NCBI GenBank assembly: GCA_945787595.1
Contig: CALZJV010000297.1
Location: forward strand, 1-12,193
Source of the DNA: an uncultured Desulfobacterales bacterium
GTDB lineage: Bacteria; Desulfobacterota; Desulfobacteria; Desulfobacterales; JAFDCJ01
Direction of reading: 5' to 3'
DNA length: 12,193 nucleotides
The notes under the pieces: model-generated
Told to the model about the DNA's origin: nothing
The model's input: the letters and a program-made list of their open reading frames with translations, nothing else
The model's database searches: none
Made by a program: the position numbers and the translations under genes
Shown: piece after piece, positions 1-7,534 of the stretch
Position numbering within the stretch: the first letter of the stretch is position 1
Layout: each line of letters begins with the position of its first letter

Positions 1-561
1 GCGAGACCAATCCGGGCTGTCCTTCAGATAGATCGTTGCGCTGCTGTCTTTATTTTCGAGCTTGTTGACCCAGTAGCGGATTTTATAGTGGTCGTACATT
101 CGCATAAATTCCGTGGCGATAATCGCGGCAAAGCGCTTGTCCCCTTCGGCAGCGGGTTCCGATGGCCGGAGATCAAAGGTCAGGGCATCGCCCTGTTCGA
201 GCGATCCCGGGCTTCCGATCATAGGAATTACATCATAACGGTAGCTGCGGTCTGCCGTCACGGTATAGTCGTTCCAGCGAAACCGCTGAAACGGCGCCTG
301 GTCCGATCGAATGTCATCGCCGAAATCCCCACCGCTCCCCTTGAACCGCTTTTGTCCGTTGAGCCAGTCGAGCCTGAGTGCTTCACCGGTTTCGGGGTCA
401 AAATCTGTTCGCCGCACGGCAAATCCCATGAGCTGTTTCGGCAGGTCTTTTTTTTTCACATCCCACCCGATAATAACCGAGTGGGTTCCCACCAGAGCCG
501 CTCCCCAGAAAAAACCTTTCTTTGAACGAACCACCGGTTTATATTCTGTTTCGATAGCCAT
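1..561 (-). CDS. Phospholipase D-like protein N-terminal domain (partial, runs off left edge)
   Basis: An open frame of 187 codons starts at the ATG complementary to 559-561 and is still open at base 1. A perfect AGGAGG (complement of 569-574) lies 7 nt upstream, which fixes the start. The visible protein is soluble, without signal peptide or membrane segment. Residues about 20-130 (GAALVGTHSVIIGWDV, then FQRFRWNDYTV and RYDVIPMIGSPG) resemble the N-terminal beta-rich domain of bacterial phospholipase D-like proteins. Residues 144-187 (AAIIATEFMRMYDHYKIRYW) look like the segment that in those proteins follows the second HKD motif. No HxKxxxxD motif occurs in the visible part, so an internal deletion of the catalytic region is possible. 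That the frame is coding is well supported; the family is recalled from pattern, not from a search, and is only moderately sure. Confidence 0.7.
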   Translation of the reverse strand, partial: MAIETEYKPVVRSKKGFFWGAALVGTHSVIIGWDVKKKDLPKQLMGFAVRRTDFDPETGEALRLDWLNGQKRFKGSGGDFGDDIRSDQAPFQRFRWNDYTVTADRSYRYDVIPMIGSPGSLEQGDALTFDLRPSEPAAEGDKRFAAIIATEFMRMYDHYKIRYWVNKLENKDSSATIYLKDSPDWSR

Positions 562-652
562 CTAAAAACCTCCTTTCGGAACTCGGGGTCACCCAATATG
601 AAAAGTATCACCAGTGATTAAGTGGTTACTACACAATCATAGAAAAGTAAAA

Positions 653-658
653 ATTATA
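653..658 (-). promoter_or_regulatory. Candidate -10 box for the gene starting at 561
   Basis: The minus strand reads TATAAT, a perfect sigma70 -10 hexamer, about 92 bases upstream of the start codon at 561. No good -35 hexamer is found at 16-18 bp spacing, so this is a weak call that would need an activator or an extended -10 to be real. Confidence 0.25.
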
Positions 659-737
659 GATAGGACATTACCCGCATTCCGGTCGAAAATAAAAATTTCC
701 TAAAAGATGGACAAAAAATCCCGCTCTCAGATAAAAA

Positions 738-762
738 GGCTCAAGGTGCAAGGCACACAGCC
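738..762. repeat. Small two-tier inverted repeat in the non-coding gap
   Basis: GGCT (738-741) pairs with AGCC (759-762), and GTGC (746-749) with GCAC (753-756) around an AAG loop. It is a short imperfect hairpin inside the 538-bp gap between the phospholipase D-like gene and the kinase. Its function is unknown and it may be chance. Confidence 0.25.
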
Positions 763-791
763 CATGAAATGAAAGCTTAAACGACGGAAGA

Positions 792-827
792 AAAAACCCC
801 ACTATCTTTTTGAGACGTGGGGTTTTT
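792..827. terminator. Bidirectional rho-independent terminator
   Basis: AAAAACCCCAC (792-802) and GTGGGGTTTTT (817-827) are perfect 11-bp complements around a 14-nt loop. Read on the minus strand, the GC-rich half-stem is followed by six T, so it can end the kinase transcript about 270 nt after its stop codon. On the plus strand it also ends in a T-run. The rest of 562-1099 contains no convincing gene. Confidence 0.75.
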
Positions 828-954
828 AACCGCGCTTAATCATCCGCTATCCTTATTCAAGTGTTAAAGGACGAATGCATATTCTTATGTTCAGATGAGA
901 CTGACTGTAGCAAAACCATCTGAAAAGTCAAGGGATTGGAATTGACCACCCCGG

Positions 955-986
955 TTAAATATACATTGTTCAGTATTAAATATACA
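955..986 (+). repeat. Direct repeat TTAAATATACA x2
   Basis: The 11-mer TTAAATATACA occurs at 955-965 and 976-986, start-to-start distance 21 bp, about two helical turns. It sits in non-coding AT-rich DNA downstream of the kinase. The spacing is compatible with a dimeric DNA-binding site, but nothing else supports that. Confidence 0.3.
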
Positions 987-1044
987 CACTATGATTAGCA
1001 GCAAATAGAATTAGCAGGTTCTGAAGCGGAATAATTTAACTGGG

Positions 1045-1073
1045 CAGGCAGACCCACGCAGACGCACACAGAT
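1045..1073 (+). repeat. Three imperfect 9-mers with a 10-bp period
   Basis: CAGGCAGAC (1045-1053), CACGCAGAC (1055-1063) and CACACAGAT (1065-1073) form a helically phased array just after the kinase stop codon. It resembles the CACGGAT array at 5180-5205. This looks like a degenerate intergenic repeat family rather than a gene part. Confidence 0.4.
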
Positions 1074-1099
1074 ATTATTGGGTTAATTTAAAAGAGGTT

Positions 1100-4000
1100 C
1101 TATTTCTCACGGGCGGCCTCATCCAGCACGGTTCTGACAATGTTGGCCATTTGGTTCGCAACGAACGGTTTGATAACCATCTTTTTAACACCGATCTTTG
1201 CTGCCTTTTGCTTGGATATTTTTTTGCTAAAACCGGTACAAAGAATAATGGGCAGGTCCGGCTTTATTTTTAGAAGTTCTACGGCCAGTTTGTCCCCGGT
1301 CATTTTTGGCATAGTCAAGTCACTGATAACAAGATCGACATCATCCGGTGATCTTTTAAAAGTCGCCAATGCTTCCAGGCTTCCATGACAGGGTGTTACC
1401 TGGTAACCGAACTTTTGCAGAATCCGCCGACCCAGTTCGACCAGTGCCGGTTCATCATCTACGAACAAAATGCGCTCACAGCCGGTCGGCAGGGCCGTAT
1501 CGTCCCGTTTTTCAAACAAAGCGGCACGCTTAATAGCTGGGAAGTACACATTGAAGGTGGTGCCGTAGCCGGGTTTGCTGTAGGCTTGAATCGTACCGCC
1601 ATAGCTCTGGACAATGCCGAGAACCACGGATAATCCCAGACCGGTGCCTTCGCCTTTTTCCTTGGTCGTAAAATAGGGGTGAAATATTTTGTCAATGATT
1701 TCTGCCGGTATTCCTTTGCCGGTATCCGCCACGCGGAGCTTAATGTAGATGCCCGGTTTCAGGCCCGGATATAGATATATTTCTTGCCGGGTCAGGTCGA
1801 CCTCCGTCAAGCGGATGATCAGTTGCCCGCCGCTATCATCCATGGCCTGAGCGGCGTTCGTACATAAATTCATGATAATTTGATGAATTTGAATGGGATC
1901 GGCCATCACATTGTCCAGGTCGGAGTCTATTTGCTGAGAAATTTCAATGCTTGAAGGCAGAGAAGAACGCAAGAGCTTAAGTGCTTCTTTGATCAAAGGT
2001 TCAATCTGAAGCGGTCTGAGTTCGCGTTTATTTTGACGGCTGAAGGTCAGGATTTGGCTAACCAGGTCCCTGGCCCGTATACCGGCAATGATTATCTGCT
2101 CCAAATTTTGATGCTGAGGGGTTCCCTTTTGGGTCTCATTGAGCGACAATTCAGCGTATCCGATTACGGCCGAGAGGATGTTATTGAAATCGTGTGCGAT
2201 TCCGCCTGCAAGGGTGCCAATGGCTTCCATTTTCTGAGATTGGATCAGGGCCGTCTCCAGCTGTTTGGTTTGTTCCTCCGCAAGTTTTCGCGCGGTAATA
2301 TTTGTGAACATGGCCCGCGTGCCCACCGTCCGACCTTCATCGTTGACTTTGGGCAAAGCACGCAGCAGGGTATGCACAGCCTTTCCGTCGCGGGCAACAA
2401 ATGTCCGCTCTTCGGCACTGAATTTTCCATTGAGTGCCCGTTGATATCCACCCTGTTCCATCAATTCTTTGATTGAATCCTCAGTATAGTATTTTTTCAA
2501 AGGCGTGTTGATGACTTCCCGGCGGCTGTAACCGAGCACTTCGCTAAACATGTTGTTCACATCTTGGATATAGGGCTCACCCTGGCGGTTCTCGGTTATG
2601 ACGTACATGACGGGTGCCTCATTAAACAGATCCCGGTAACGGCGTTCGCTGGCGGCCAGGGTTTGTTGCCACTTTTTGCGCTCGGTAATGTCCATCAGCA
2701 CGCCATAAAAGACGATGCCGTCGTCCTCTTTGACCGGACTGGAACTTCCCGCGAGCCATATGCTTTCCCCACTGGGTTTGATAAACCGGCCTTCGTAGTA
2801 CCAGGGACGGACATGATTGACGGCGTCTCTAATCGATTCCATAAAAGCTGTCTTTTCATCATCCGGAATACGCGCATAGAATTCCTCGAAAAACCGATCG
2901 GTAATAGCGTCCACCCCAAAGAACTCAAAATACTTATCGCTGACAAAGCGGATAGAATAAACATGATCTTGGGTGGCATGGAATTCATACACCACACCGG
3001 GAAGATTGGCGCTGAGGTTTTTAAGCTGTCTCTGGCTGTCACGTATTTTCTTCGCCTGAGCATAGGCCTCGGTAACATCCCGAAACACCAGAACCACACC
3101 CACAATTTTTCCGTCAGCTCCGCGAATGGGTGCACCGCTATCCGAAATTTGATACTCATTTCCTTCTTTTTTCACTAAAACAGTATGATTGGCCAGTCTT
3201 ATGATTTTACCCTCTTGCAACACTTTTTGGGCCGGATTTAATTCCGGTACTCGGGTGTAGGCATTGATTATATGAAATACCTCCGGCAACGGCCTTCCTA
3301 CCGCCTCTGCAGCCGCCCATCCGGTTAAATGCTCGGCCATGGGGTTCATGCGGGTTACCACTCCATCGGTATCTGTGGTAATCACCGCATCACCGATGGA
3401 ATCGAGGGTAATTCGCAGGTCTTGTTCACTCCGACGCAGATCTTCTTCGGCTTGCTTGCGAGCACTGATATCCTGTGACACGGAAAGCAGGCACACCTTC
3501 CCGGATATCTCAATAACTTCGGCTGAAAACAGCATGATCAGCGTCTCACCGGCTTTGGTCAACCGCCGGACCTCATAATTGCGGACATATCCCTGATCCT
3601 CGATCCGGTTCAAAATGATTTGCCGGTCATCCGGGTTTTCCCATGCCCCGATTTCCAGAGACGTGCGCCCAATGACTTCTTCGCGGCTATAGCCCATGGT
3701 ATGCAAAAAGGTTTCATTCACCTCAATATAGCGACCGCTTTTCATGGAACTTAACACAACCCAGACAGGACTGTTGTTAAAGGCTTTAAAGTATTTTTCT
3801 TCCGATTGCTTTATTTCATTTAAAATTTGATTCTTTTCTGTAATATCCTCGACGATACCCTCAATGAGTCTCGCACCGGTTTGCGGGTCGGATATGAAAT
3901 GTGCATTCATGCTCACATCGATGATCTGCCCATCGCGTCGTATGAACTGGGTAAGGAAGCCGGTGATGCTTTCTTGGTCATTGTCATGCAACTGTGCAAT

Positions 4001-4579
4001 CAGCCGTTTGCGATCCTCAGGCATGACGTAAAGCTCACGGGCAACGTCGGTTAATTCGGCGAGCAAGGCTTCCGGGGACGAGTATCCGTACATTTTCGCC
4101 AGGGCGGCATTGGCCGTCAGCATCCGGCCATCGAGGGTACTTTGAAAGATCCCCTGCGCTGAATGGTCGAAAATACTGCGGAAGTTGCGCTCGGAACGTT
4201 CGAGCTGACCCTGGTGTTTCCGGTCCGCTATCCAGGAATCGATCAGCCTAACCGCTATCTTGGCCAGCGGTTTGGCCTGATCCAAATTGCCGGTAATACC
4301 AATCCCGGCTATCCGTTTGCCGTCGACCACAATCGGACAGCTGTATCCCACCCGGACCAACGCATCCCGGGCGGCCTCTTCGGGGGTCACCTCATATTCA
4401 TCGACCAGGCCTTTCATGATTTTATCGGCACCGGCATGAAGATCTCCGATGCGGCTCTTATCGGTGGCCTGGACGATATAGCCTTTTTCATCGTATATCA
4501 GTACGGGATAACCGGTTTCCGTCCCGATAACTTCCATAAAATGCTCCACCGTCTCCCAGAATTTGCCTGAAAGCAGCAT
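1100..4579 (-). CDS. Hybrid sensor histidine kinase with diacid-recognition-like domain, five PAS domains and receiver
   Basis: This is a cytoplasmic two-component sensor kinase of 1159 residues without membrane segments. Residues 1-115 resemble the sugar-diacid recognition domain of CdaR-type regulators (IGDLHAGA at 44-51, AGIGITG at 91-97). Five PAS domains follow at about 132-248, 260-375, 385-505, 518-635 and 646-766, several ending in the usual D(I/V)T or DIS element. The HisKA box has the phospho-accepting His796 (AHDFNN). The ATPase domain shows an N box (Asn904), a G1 box (Asp952, ADTGKGIP) and GEGTGLGLS at 976-984. The receiver (about 1036-1150) has Asp1041/Asp1042, phospho-acceptor Asp1087, Thr1115 and Lys1137, so it looks active. 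GGAG (complement of 4588-4591) is 8 nt before the ATG. It starts 60 bp after the nitroreductase stop, so co-transcription is likely. Ligand and output partner are not visible; a sugar-diacid or other small-molecule ligand is inference. Confidence 0.93.
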   Translation of the reverse strand: MLLSGKFWETVEHFMEVIGTETGYPVLIYDEKGYIVQATDKSRIGDLHAGADKIMKGLVDEYEVTPEEAARDALVRVGYSCPIVVDGKRIAGIGITGNLDQAKPLAKIAVRLIDSWIADRKHQGQLERSERNFRSIFDHSAQGIFQSTLDGRMLTANAALAKMYGYSSPEALLAELTDVARELYVMPEDRKRLIAQLHDNDQESITGFLTQFIRRDGQIIDVSMNAHFISDPQTGARLIEGIVEDITEKNQILNEIKQSEEKYFKAFNNSPVWVVLSSMKSGRYIEVNETFLHTMGYSREEVIGRTSLEIGAWENPDDRQIILNRIEDQGYVRNYEVRRLTKAGETLIMLFSAEVIEISGKVCLLSVSQDISARKQAEEDLRRSEQDLRITLDSIGDAVITTDTDGVVTRMNPMAEHLTGWAAAEAVGRPLPEVFHIINAYTRVPELNPAQKVLQEGKIIRLANHTVLVKKEGNEYQISDSGAPIRGADGKIVGVVLVFRDVTEAYAQAKKIRDSQRQLKNLSANLPGVVYEFHATQDHVYSIRFVSDKYFEFFGVDAITDRFFEEFYARIPDDEKTAFMESIRDAVNHVRPWYYEGRFIKPSGESIWLAGSSSPVKEDDGIVFYGVLMDITERKKWQQTLAASERRYRDLFNEAPVMYVITENRQGEPYIQDVNNMFSEVLGYSRREVINTPLKKYYTEDSIKELMEQGGYQRALNGKFSAEERTFVARDGKAVHTLLRALPKVNDEGRTVGTRAMFTNITARKLAEEQTKQLETALIQSQKMEAIGTLAGGIAHDFNNILSAVIGYAELSLNETQKGTPQHQNLEQIIIAGIRARDLVSQILTFSRQNKRELRPLQIEPLIKEALKLLRSSLPSSIEISQQIDSDLDNVMADPIQIHQIIMNLCTNAAQAMDDSGGQLIIRLTEVDLTRQEIYLYPGLKPGIYIKLRVADTGKGIPAEIIDKIFHPYFTTKEKGEGTGLGLSVVLGIVQSYGGTIQAYSKPGYGTTFNVYFPAIKRAALFEKRDDTALPTGCERILFVDDEPALVELGRRILQKFGYQVTPCHGSLEALATFKRSPDDVDLVISDLTMPKMTGDKLAVELLKIKPDLPIILCTGFSKKISKQKAAKIGVKKMVIKPFVANQMANIVRTVLDEAAREK

Positions 4580-4639
4580 GATTCACACTCCGTTATTGAA
4601 ATAAAATACTTGTAGTCTGGGTTTATTTTGGAGGACGCA

Positions 4640-5152
4640 TTATTCATTATGGCTCCAGCGGCGGCCGTAATGATTCAGGAAAATAAAATTTTCGAACGCC
4701 TTGCGTCCTTTGGCAATGTGCCGACCTTCAGGCCTGCCGAAGGTCATGCAGATCACGACCTTCTTTTCATTCGGCACTCCCAATATTTCTTTAACCCTAT
4801 TTTCATCGAAAGCGCCTATCCAACACGTCCCATAGCCGAGATCGGCCGCCTGCAGCGTAAAATTGGTGAGCGCGATGGTAATGTCCACCATATGCCATTT
4901 TTGACCGGGATCGGCAACACCGGCAATGAAATAGGTGCAGTTGCCCACAAAACTCTGATTGGAGCATGCGCCGACAAGGCGGCGCTTTATCTCAGCGTCG
5001 CCGACAAAGATAAACTCCCAGTTCTGCCCATTGTTGGCCGAAGGGGCTAGCTGCAAAGCTTTGCAAAGCGTCTCCATGTGATCAGGCGGGATCAACGACT
5101 CGGCATATCTGCGAATGCTGAGGCGGCTGGCGATAGCTTCTTTAACTTCCAT
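4640..5152 (-). CDS. Nitroreductase family FMN-dependent oxidoreductase
   Basis: A 170-residue protein of the nitroreductase superfamily, which uses FMN and NAD(P)H to reduce nitro compounds, quinones or other acceptors in the cytoplasm. Evidence: the N-terminal SRLSIRRYAE (FMN-phosphate binding Arg/Ser region), APSANNGQNWEFIFV, and the C-terminal LGYGTCWIGAF followed by VKEILGVP and MTFGRPE. The length is usual for the compact single-domain members. The start MEVKEAI is chosen because GGAGG lies 8 nt upstream and because family members normally begin a few residues before the SIRRY motif. The in-frame GTG at 5182 would add ten residues and falls inside an intergenic repeat. The gene precedes the hybrid kinase on the same strand. 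The physiological substrate cannot be told from sequence. Confidence 0.9.
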   Translation of the reverse strand: MEVKEAIASRLSIRRYAESLIPPDHMETLCKALQLAPSANNGQNWEFIFVGDAEIKRRLVGACSNQSFVGNCTYFIAGVADPGQKWHMVDITIALTNFTLQAADLGYGTCWIGAFDENRVKEILGVPNEKKVVICMTFGRPEGRHIAKGRKAFENFIFLNHYGRRWSHNE

Positions 5153-5160
5153 TTTAATAA

Positions 5161-5165
5161 CCTCC
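5161..5165 (-). promoter_or_regulatory. Ribosome binding site deciding the nitroreductase start
   Basis: The minus strand reads GGAGG eight nucleotides before the ATG at 5152. It would lie inside the reading frame if translation began at the GTG at 5182, so it argues for the shorter protein. Confidence 0.7.
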
Positions 5166-5179
5166 AAATCAAATTGGGA

Positions 5180-5278
5180 CACGGATAAACACGGATTACA
5201 CCGATGTTTTAGTCATTATTTTTATTATGAAAGAATGAAACACAAACATTGTTGGGAATCCATGTAAATCTGTGCAAA
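5180..5278. repeat. Phased CACGGAT repeat with inverted partner
   Basis: CACGGAT (5180-5186), CACGGAT (5190-5196) and CACCGAT (5199-5205) repeat at about 10-bp intervals. About 50 bp further, 5257-5278 is an imperfect inverted copy: its complement reads CACAGATTTACATGGAT. The element occupies the 5' leader and promoter region of the nitroreductase gene. No clear promoter was found between here and the helicase stop at 5405, and the rest of 5206-5404 is AT-rich with no gene. Confidence 0.5.
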
Positions 5279-5404
5279 TATTAATTGGCATTTGGAATTT
5301 TCAAAATTTTGAGCCGAATAATACTGCATTAGAGCGAAAATTAGCTTCTAGTTTCGGGCTCATTGAAACATAAGTTTTTTTCGGTCTTCGAAAGGTGGAT
5401 ACCG

Positions 5405-7060
5405 TCAGGGCAGCATGCTGATGAGGTGGCTGGCCTGCCCTTTTGTCAGTCCCTTTGGGACCTTTATTTTTCTGCTGCGCAATACTCTGAGCTGCTTATC
5501 CGAAGCCGGCGTACGCCGCCAGTGGGTGTCGCGGGCTACGAGCCGGACTGATTCTTTCAGGTGATGGGTTACATGGGCTTCAGATATTTTAATGGCTGAA
5601 CGGATATCCTGGCCGCGTCCGATGACCGTTTCCTTTCCGCTTTGGCGAATAACCGCTTCCCATTCGTCAAGGATGGTAGGCGCAACAATGATGGCTTTGC
5701 CGCCGGCCAAACCCAGGCGGTAACCCCCTTTGCTCACAGCGACCCAGGCAAAACGGCTGTGTGGCAGCAGCTCGACCGGTGTTTCCAGGTCCAGCAAATC
5801 GATCTTGCGGCAACGGTAACGCAGATCGCTTAAGGATAATGTCTGGTCGATGGAAATCCAGGGACGATGCATCTCTACCCAGCGAATGGCTTGTTGAACT
5901 TCGTCGGTGGTGTGCCCCTCCAGATCAAATTTTTCTGAAAATCCGAAAAGGCTTGGAAGGGTCGTGAGGGTGTGGTCACGGGTGACGTCTACAATATCGA
6001 TGATGGTCACATTCTGCTTACCCGGATGCAACCGTGTTCCGCGGCCGATCATCTGGGTATACAACAGGGCGGACTTTGTCGGACGCGCCAGTATAATGCC
6101 GGAAACCGACGGTTCGTCATAGCCTTCCGTAAGCACCATACAGTTTGCAAGTATTTGAATCCGTCCGGTGTGAAAATCCTCCAGGACTTTTGCCCGGGCG
6201 CCATGGTCCATCTCGCCGCTGACTGCAGCAGCCGGGATACCTGCAGCGTTAAAAGCATTTGCAACACTGCGCGTGTGGGCAACATCGACACAAAAACACA
6301 GCGTCTGGCGGTCTTTGAGTTTGGAGCGAAAAACCTCCACTACCAAATCGTTGCGCGGGGCAATATTGACTGCCTGCGATAGATGAGACGTCACAAAATC
6401 ACCCATGCGCGTTTTCACACGGGACAGGTCGATGTCGGTTTCGACCCGATAGGCAGCCACGGGAGCAAGATACCCCGCCTGAATCATTTCCGGTAGGCTG
6501 CGGGAGAAAATAATTTGTTGAAATACAGCATCGAGCCCCTGTCCGTCTCCGCGCTTGGGTGTGGCCGTAAAGCCGACCATTAGTTTAGGGGTATCCGTTT
6601 CAAAGACGCCAAAATAGTCAAGCACGCGCTTGTAGGTGGCTGCGGTCGCGTGATGGGCCTCATCCACCACGAGTAAAAAAAACCGGTTTGGATCCAGACG
6701 CTGCAGACGTTTCGATCCCCGGCGCCCCAATGTGGGCACACTCGCCACAACAACATCACATGCGGGGTCGGCGATCCGCCCGGCCTGTTCTACCGCGATC
6801 TTCAAGTCAGGATTTGCCCGTCGGATTTTATCGCAGGCCTGTTCGAGAAGCTCGGCACGGTGGGCCAATACCAGCATTTGGTTTCGCATTCGAAAATAGC
6901 GCGGAAATTCAGCAAAGATCACTGTTTTCCCCGAACCGGTAGGCAGACAGGTAAGCTGCCGGCGGACGCCGGCCCGGTAGCCCACCATGATTGCCTCCAA
7001 ACAATCGCGCTGGTAATCGCGGAGGTCAAACGTTCTGTTCGCAGGATCTGGATCTGACAT
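5405..7060 (-). CDS. SSL2/RAD25-like superfamily 2 DEAH-box helicase
   Basis: A 551-residue ATP-dependent nucleic-acid helicase or translocase. Residues 12-20 (LRDYQRDC) form the region before motif I. Walker A is PTGSGKT (40-46), motif Ia VLAHRAEL (64-71), motif II DEAH (133-136), motif III TATP (165-168), motif V region LTEGYDEP (310-317) and motif VI QMIGRGTR (336-343). The arrangement is that of the SSL2/RAD25 and type III restriction-like group rather than the DEAD-box RNA helicases. The C-terminal 150 residues carry no nuclease or zinc motif I recognise; they end in a small helical segment (DKQLRVLRSRKI, LTKGQASHLI) of a kind seen at the tails of other nucleic-acid enzymes. The ribosome site before the ATG at 7060 is weak. 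It stands alone, 222 bp or more from its downstream neighbour, so role and substrate (repair, phage defence or other) are undetermined. Confidence 0.88.
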   Translation of the reverse strand: MSDPDPANRTFDLRDYQRDCLEAIMVGYRAGVRRQLTCLPTGSGKTVIFAEFPRYFRMRNQMLVLAHRAELLEQACDKIRRANPDLKIAVEQAGRIADPACDVVVASVPTLGRRGSKRLQRLDPNRFFLLVVDEAHHATAATYKRVLDYFGVFETDTPKLMVGFTATPKRGDGQGLDAVFQQIIFSRSLPEMIQAGYLAPVAAYRVETDIDLSRVKTRMGDFVTSHLSQAVNIAPRNDLVVEVFRSKLKDRQTLCFCVDVAHTRSVANAFNAAGIPAAAVSGEMDHGARAKVLEDFHTGRIQILANCMVLTEGYDEPSVSGIILARPTKSALLYTQMIGRGTRLHPGKQNVTIIDIVDVTRDHTLTTLPSLFGFSEKFDLEGHTTDEVQQAIRWVEMHRPWISIDQTLSLSDLRYRCRKIDLLDLETPVELLPHSRFAWVAVSKGGYRLGLAGGKAIIVAPTILDEWEAVIRQSGKETVIGRGQDIRSAIKISEAHVTHHLKESVRLVARDTHWRRTPASDKQLRVLRSRKIKVPKGLTKGQASHLISMLP

Positions 7061-7392
7061 GTTATCAGAAGCCTATAATCTCAATCGAGTGAAATGCGCA
7101 CATACTGCCGGGTAGCTGTGTTTCTCATCAACTCGGGTTTTGTCAATGGACGCGATCTGAGGTCTTTAAACCACATCTAAGGATATATCGGAAAATACAC
7201 CATTTCTGAAGGGAAAATTTGACACCTGGGTTCTCAATATTTAATATTCTAAAGGTCAACCGGTTCTTTTCTAATACGCCGAAGTGCCGAACGAGATGTT
7301 CAATGGTTAGATGGGGTTTCAAAACCTCAGATCAGGTTCGAGGGTAAAAGGCGCAGGCCGAGTTGATTTTAACTCAATCAGGGCAGGAACGT
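7061..7392. other. Non-coding gap between divergent units
   Basis: No credible gene is seen in these 332 bp. It holds the upstream region of the helicase on the minus strand, where no convincing promoter is visible, and a good rightward promoter at 7219-7247. No remnant of the PIG-L AHPDDE motif is found in any frame here, so the missing 5' part of the deacetylase was not simply pushed aside by the repeat. Confidence 0.6.
7219..7247 (+). promoter_or_regulatory. Sigma70-type promoter facing the repeat and truncated deacetylase
   Basis: A perfect TTGACA (7219-7224) is followed, after exactly 17 bp, by TAATAT (7242-7247; four of six consensus positions, including the TA and final AT). Transcription would begin near 7254 and run through the 142-bp repeat into the deacetylase remnant, ending at the terminator at 8205-8232. 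Confidence 0.5.
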
Positions 7393-7534
7393 GTGAAGAT
7401 CCGGGTCCAGAGGGCCCGGCTTTGGTCCACCCCCGAGGGGTGATATGGGTGATTACATTTGCCAGCAGTGTTCAGGTGTCGGGTGTCAGGTGTCAGCAAC
7501 CGAAGTCGACCCGCTGTGTCGGTGTCGCTCATTA
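7393..7534 (+). repeat. 142-bp dispersed repeat, copy 1
   Basis: It matches 12029-12170 without gaps over 142 bp with nine mismatches (about 94% identity), in the same orientation; flanking sequences are unrelated. Internal structure: hairpin CCGGGTCC-AGA-GGGCCCGG (7401-7419), a second perfect hairpin CACCCC-CGA-GGGGTG (7428-7442) that is broken in copy 2, and three heptads AGGTGTC, GGGTGTC, AGGTGTC (7474-7494). No terminal inverted repeat or obvious target duplication is visible. Both strands are open through it, but the differences between copies mostly change amino acids in either frame, which argues against coding. It carries GAGGGG and the ATG at 7445 used by the downstream chimeric frame. 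Confidence 0.85.

Noticed and set aside
88..565. Plus-strand open frames at the left edge
   Set aside because: They are antisense to the minus-strand frame 1-561, which has a perfect ribosome site and family-like sequence; the plus frames match nothing recognisable.
2564..3178. 204-residue plus-strand frame inside the kinase
   Set aside because: It is antisense to PAS domains with clear conserved sequence, has no ribosome site and resembles no family.
5153..5182. GTG start adding ten residues to the nitroreductase
   Set aside because: It lies in the phased repeat, lacks a ribosome site, and a strong GGAGG sits before the ATG at 5152.
1..7060. Defence-island reading: phospholipase D-like protein plus SSL2-like helicase
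   Set aside because: The two genes are separated by a kinase and a nitroreductase, the phospholipase D-like part shows no catalytic motif, and no other defence gene is present.
7474..7496. GTGTC heptads as a CRISPR-like array
   Set aside because: There are only three contiguous heptads without spacers, copied identically in the second repeat; no cas genes are present.
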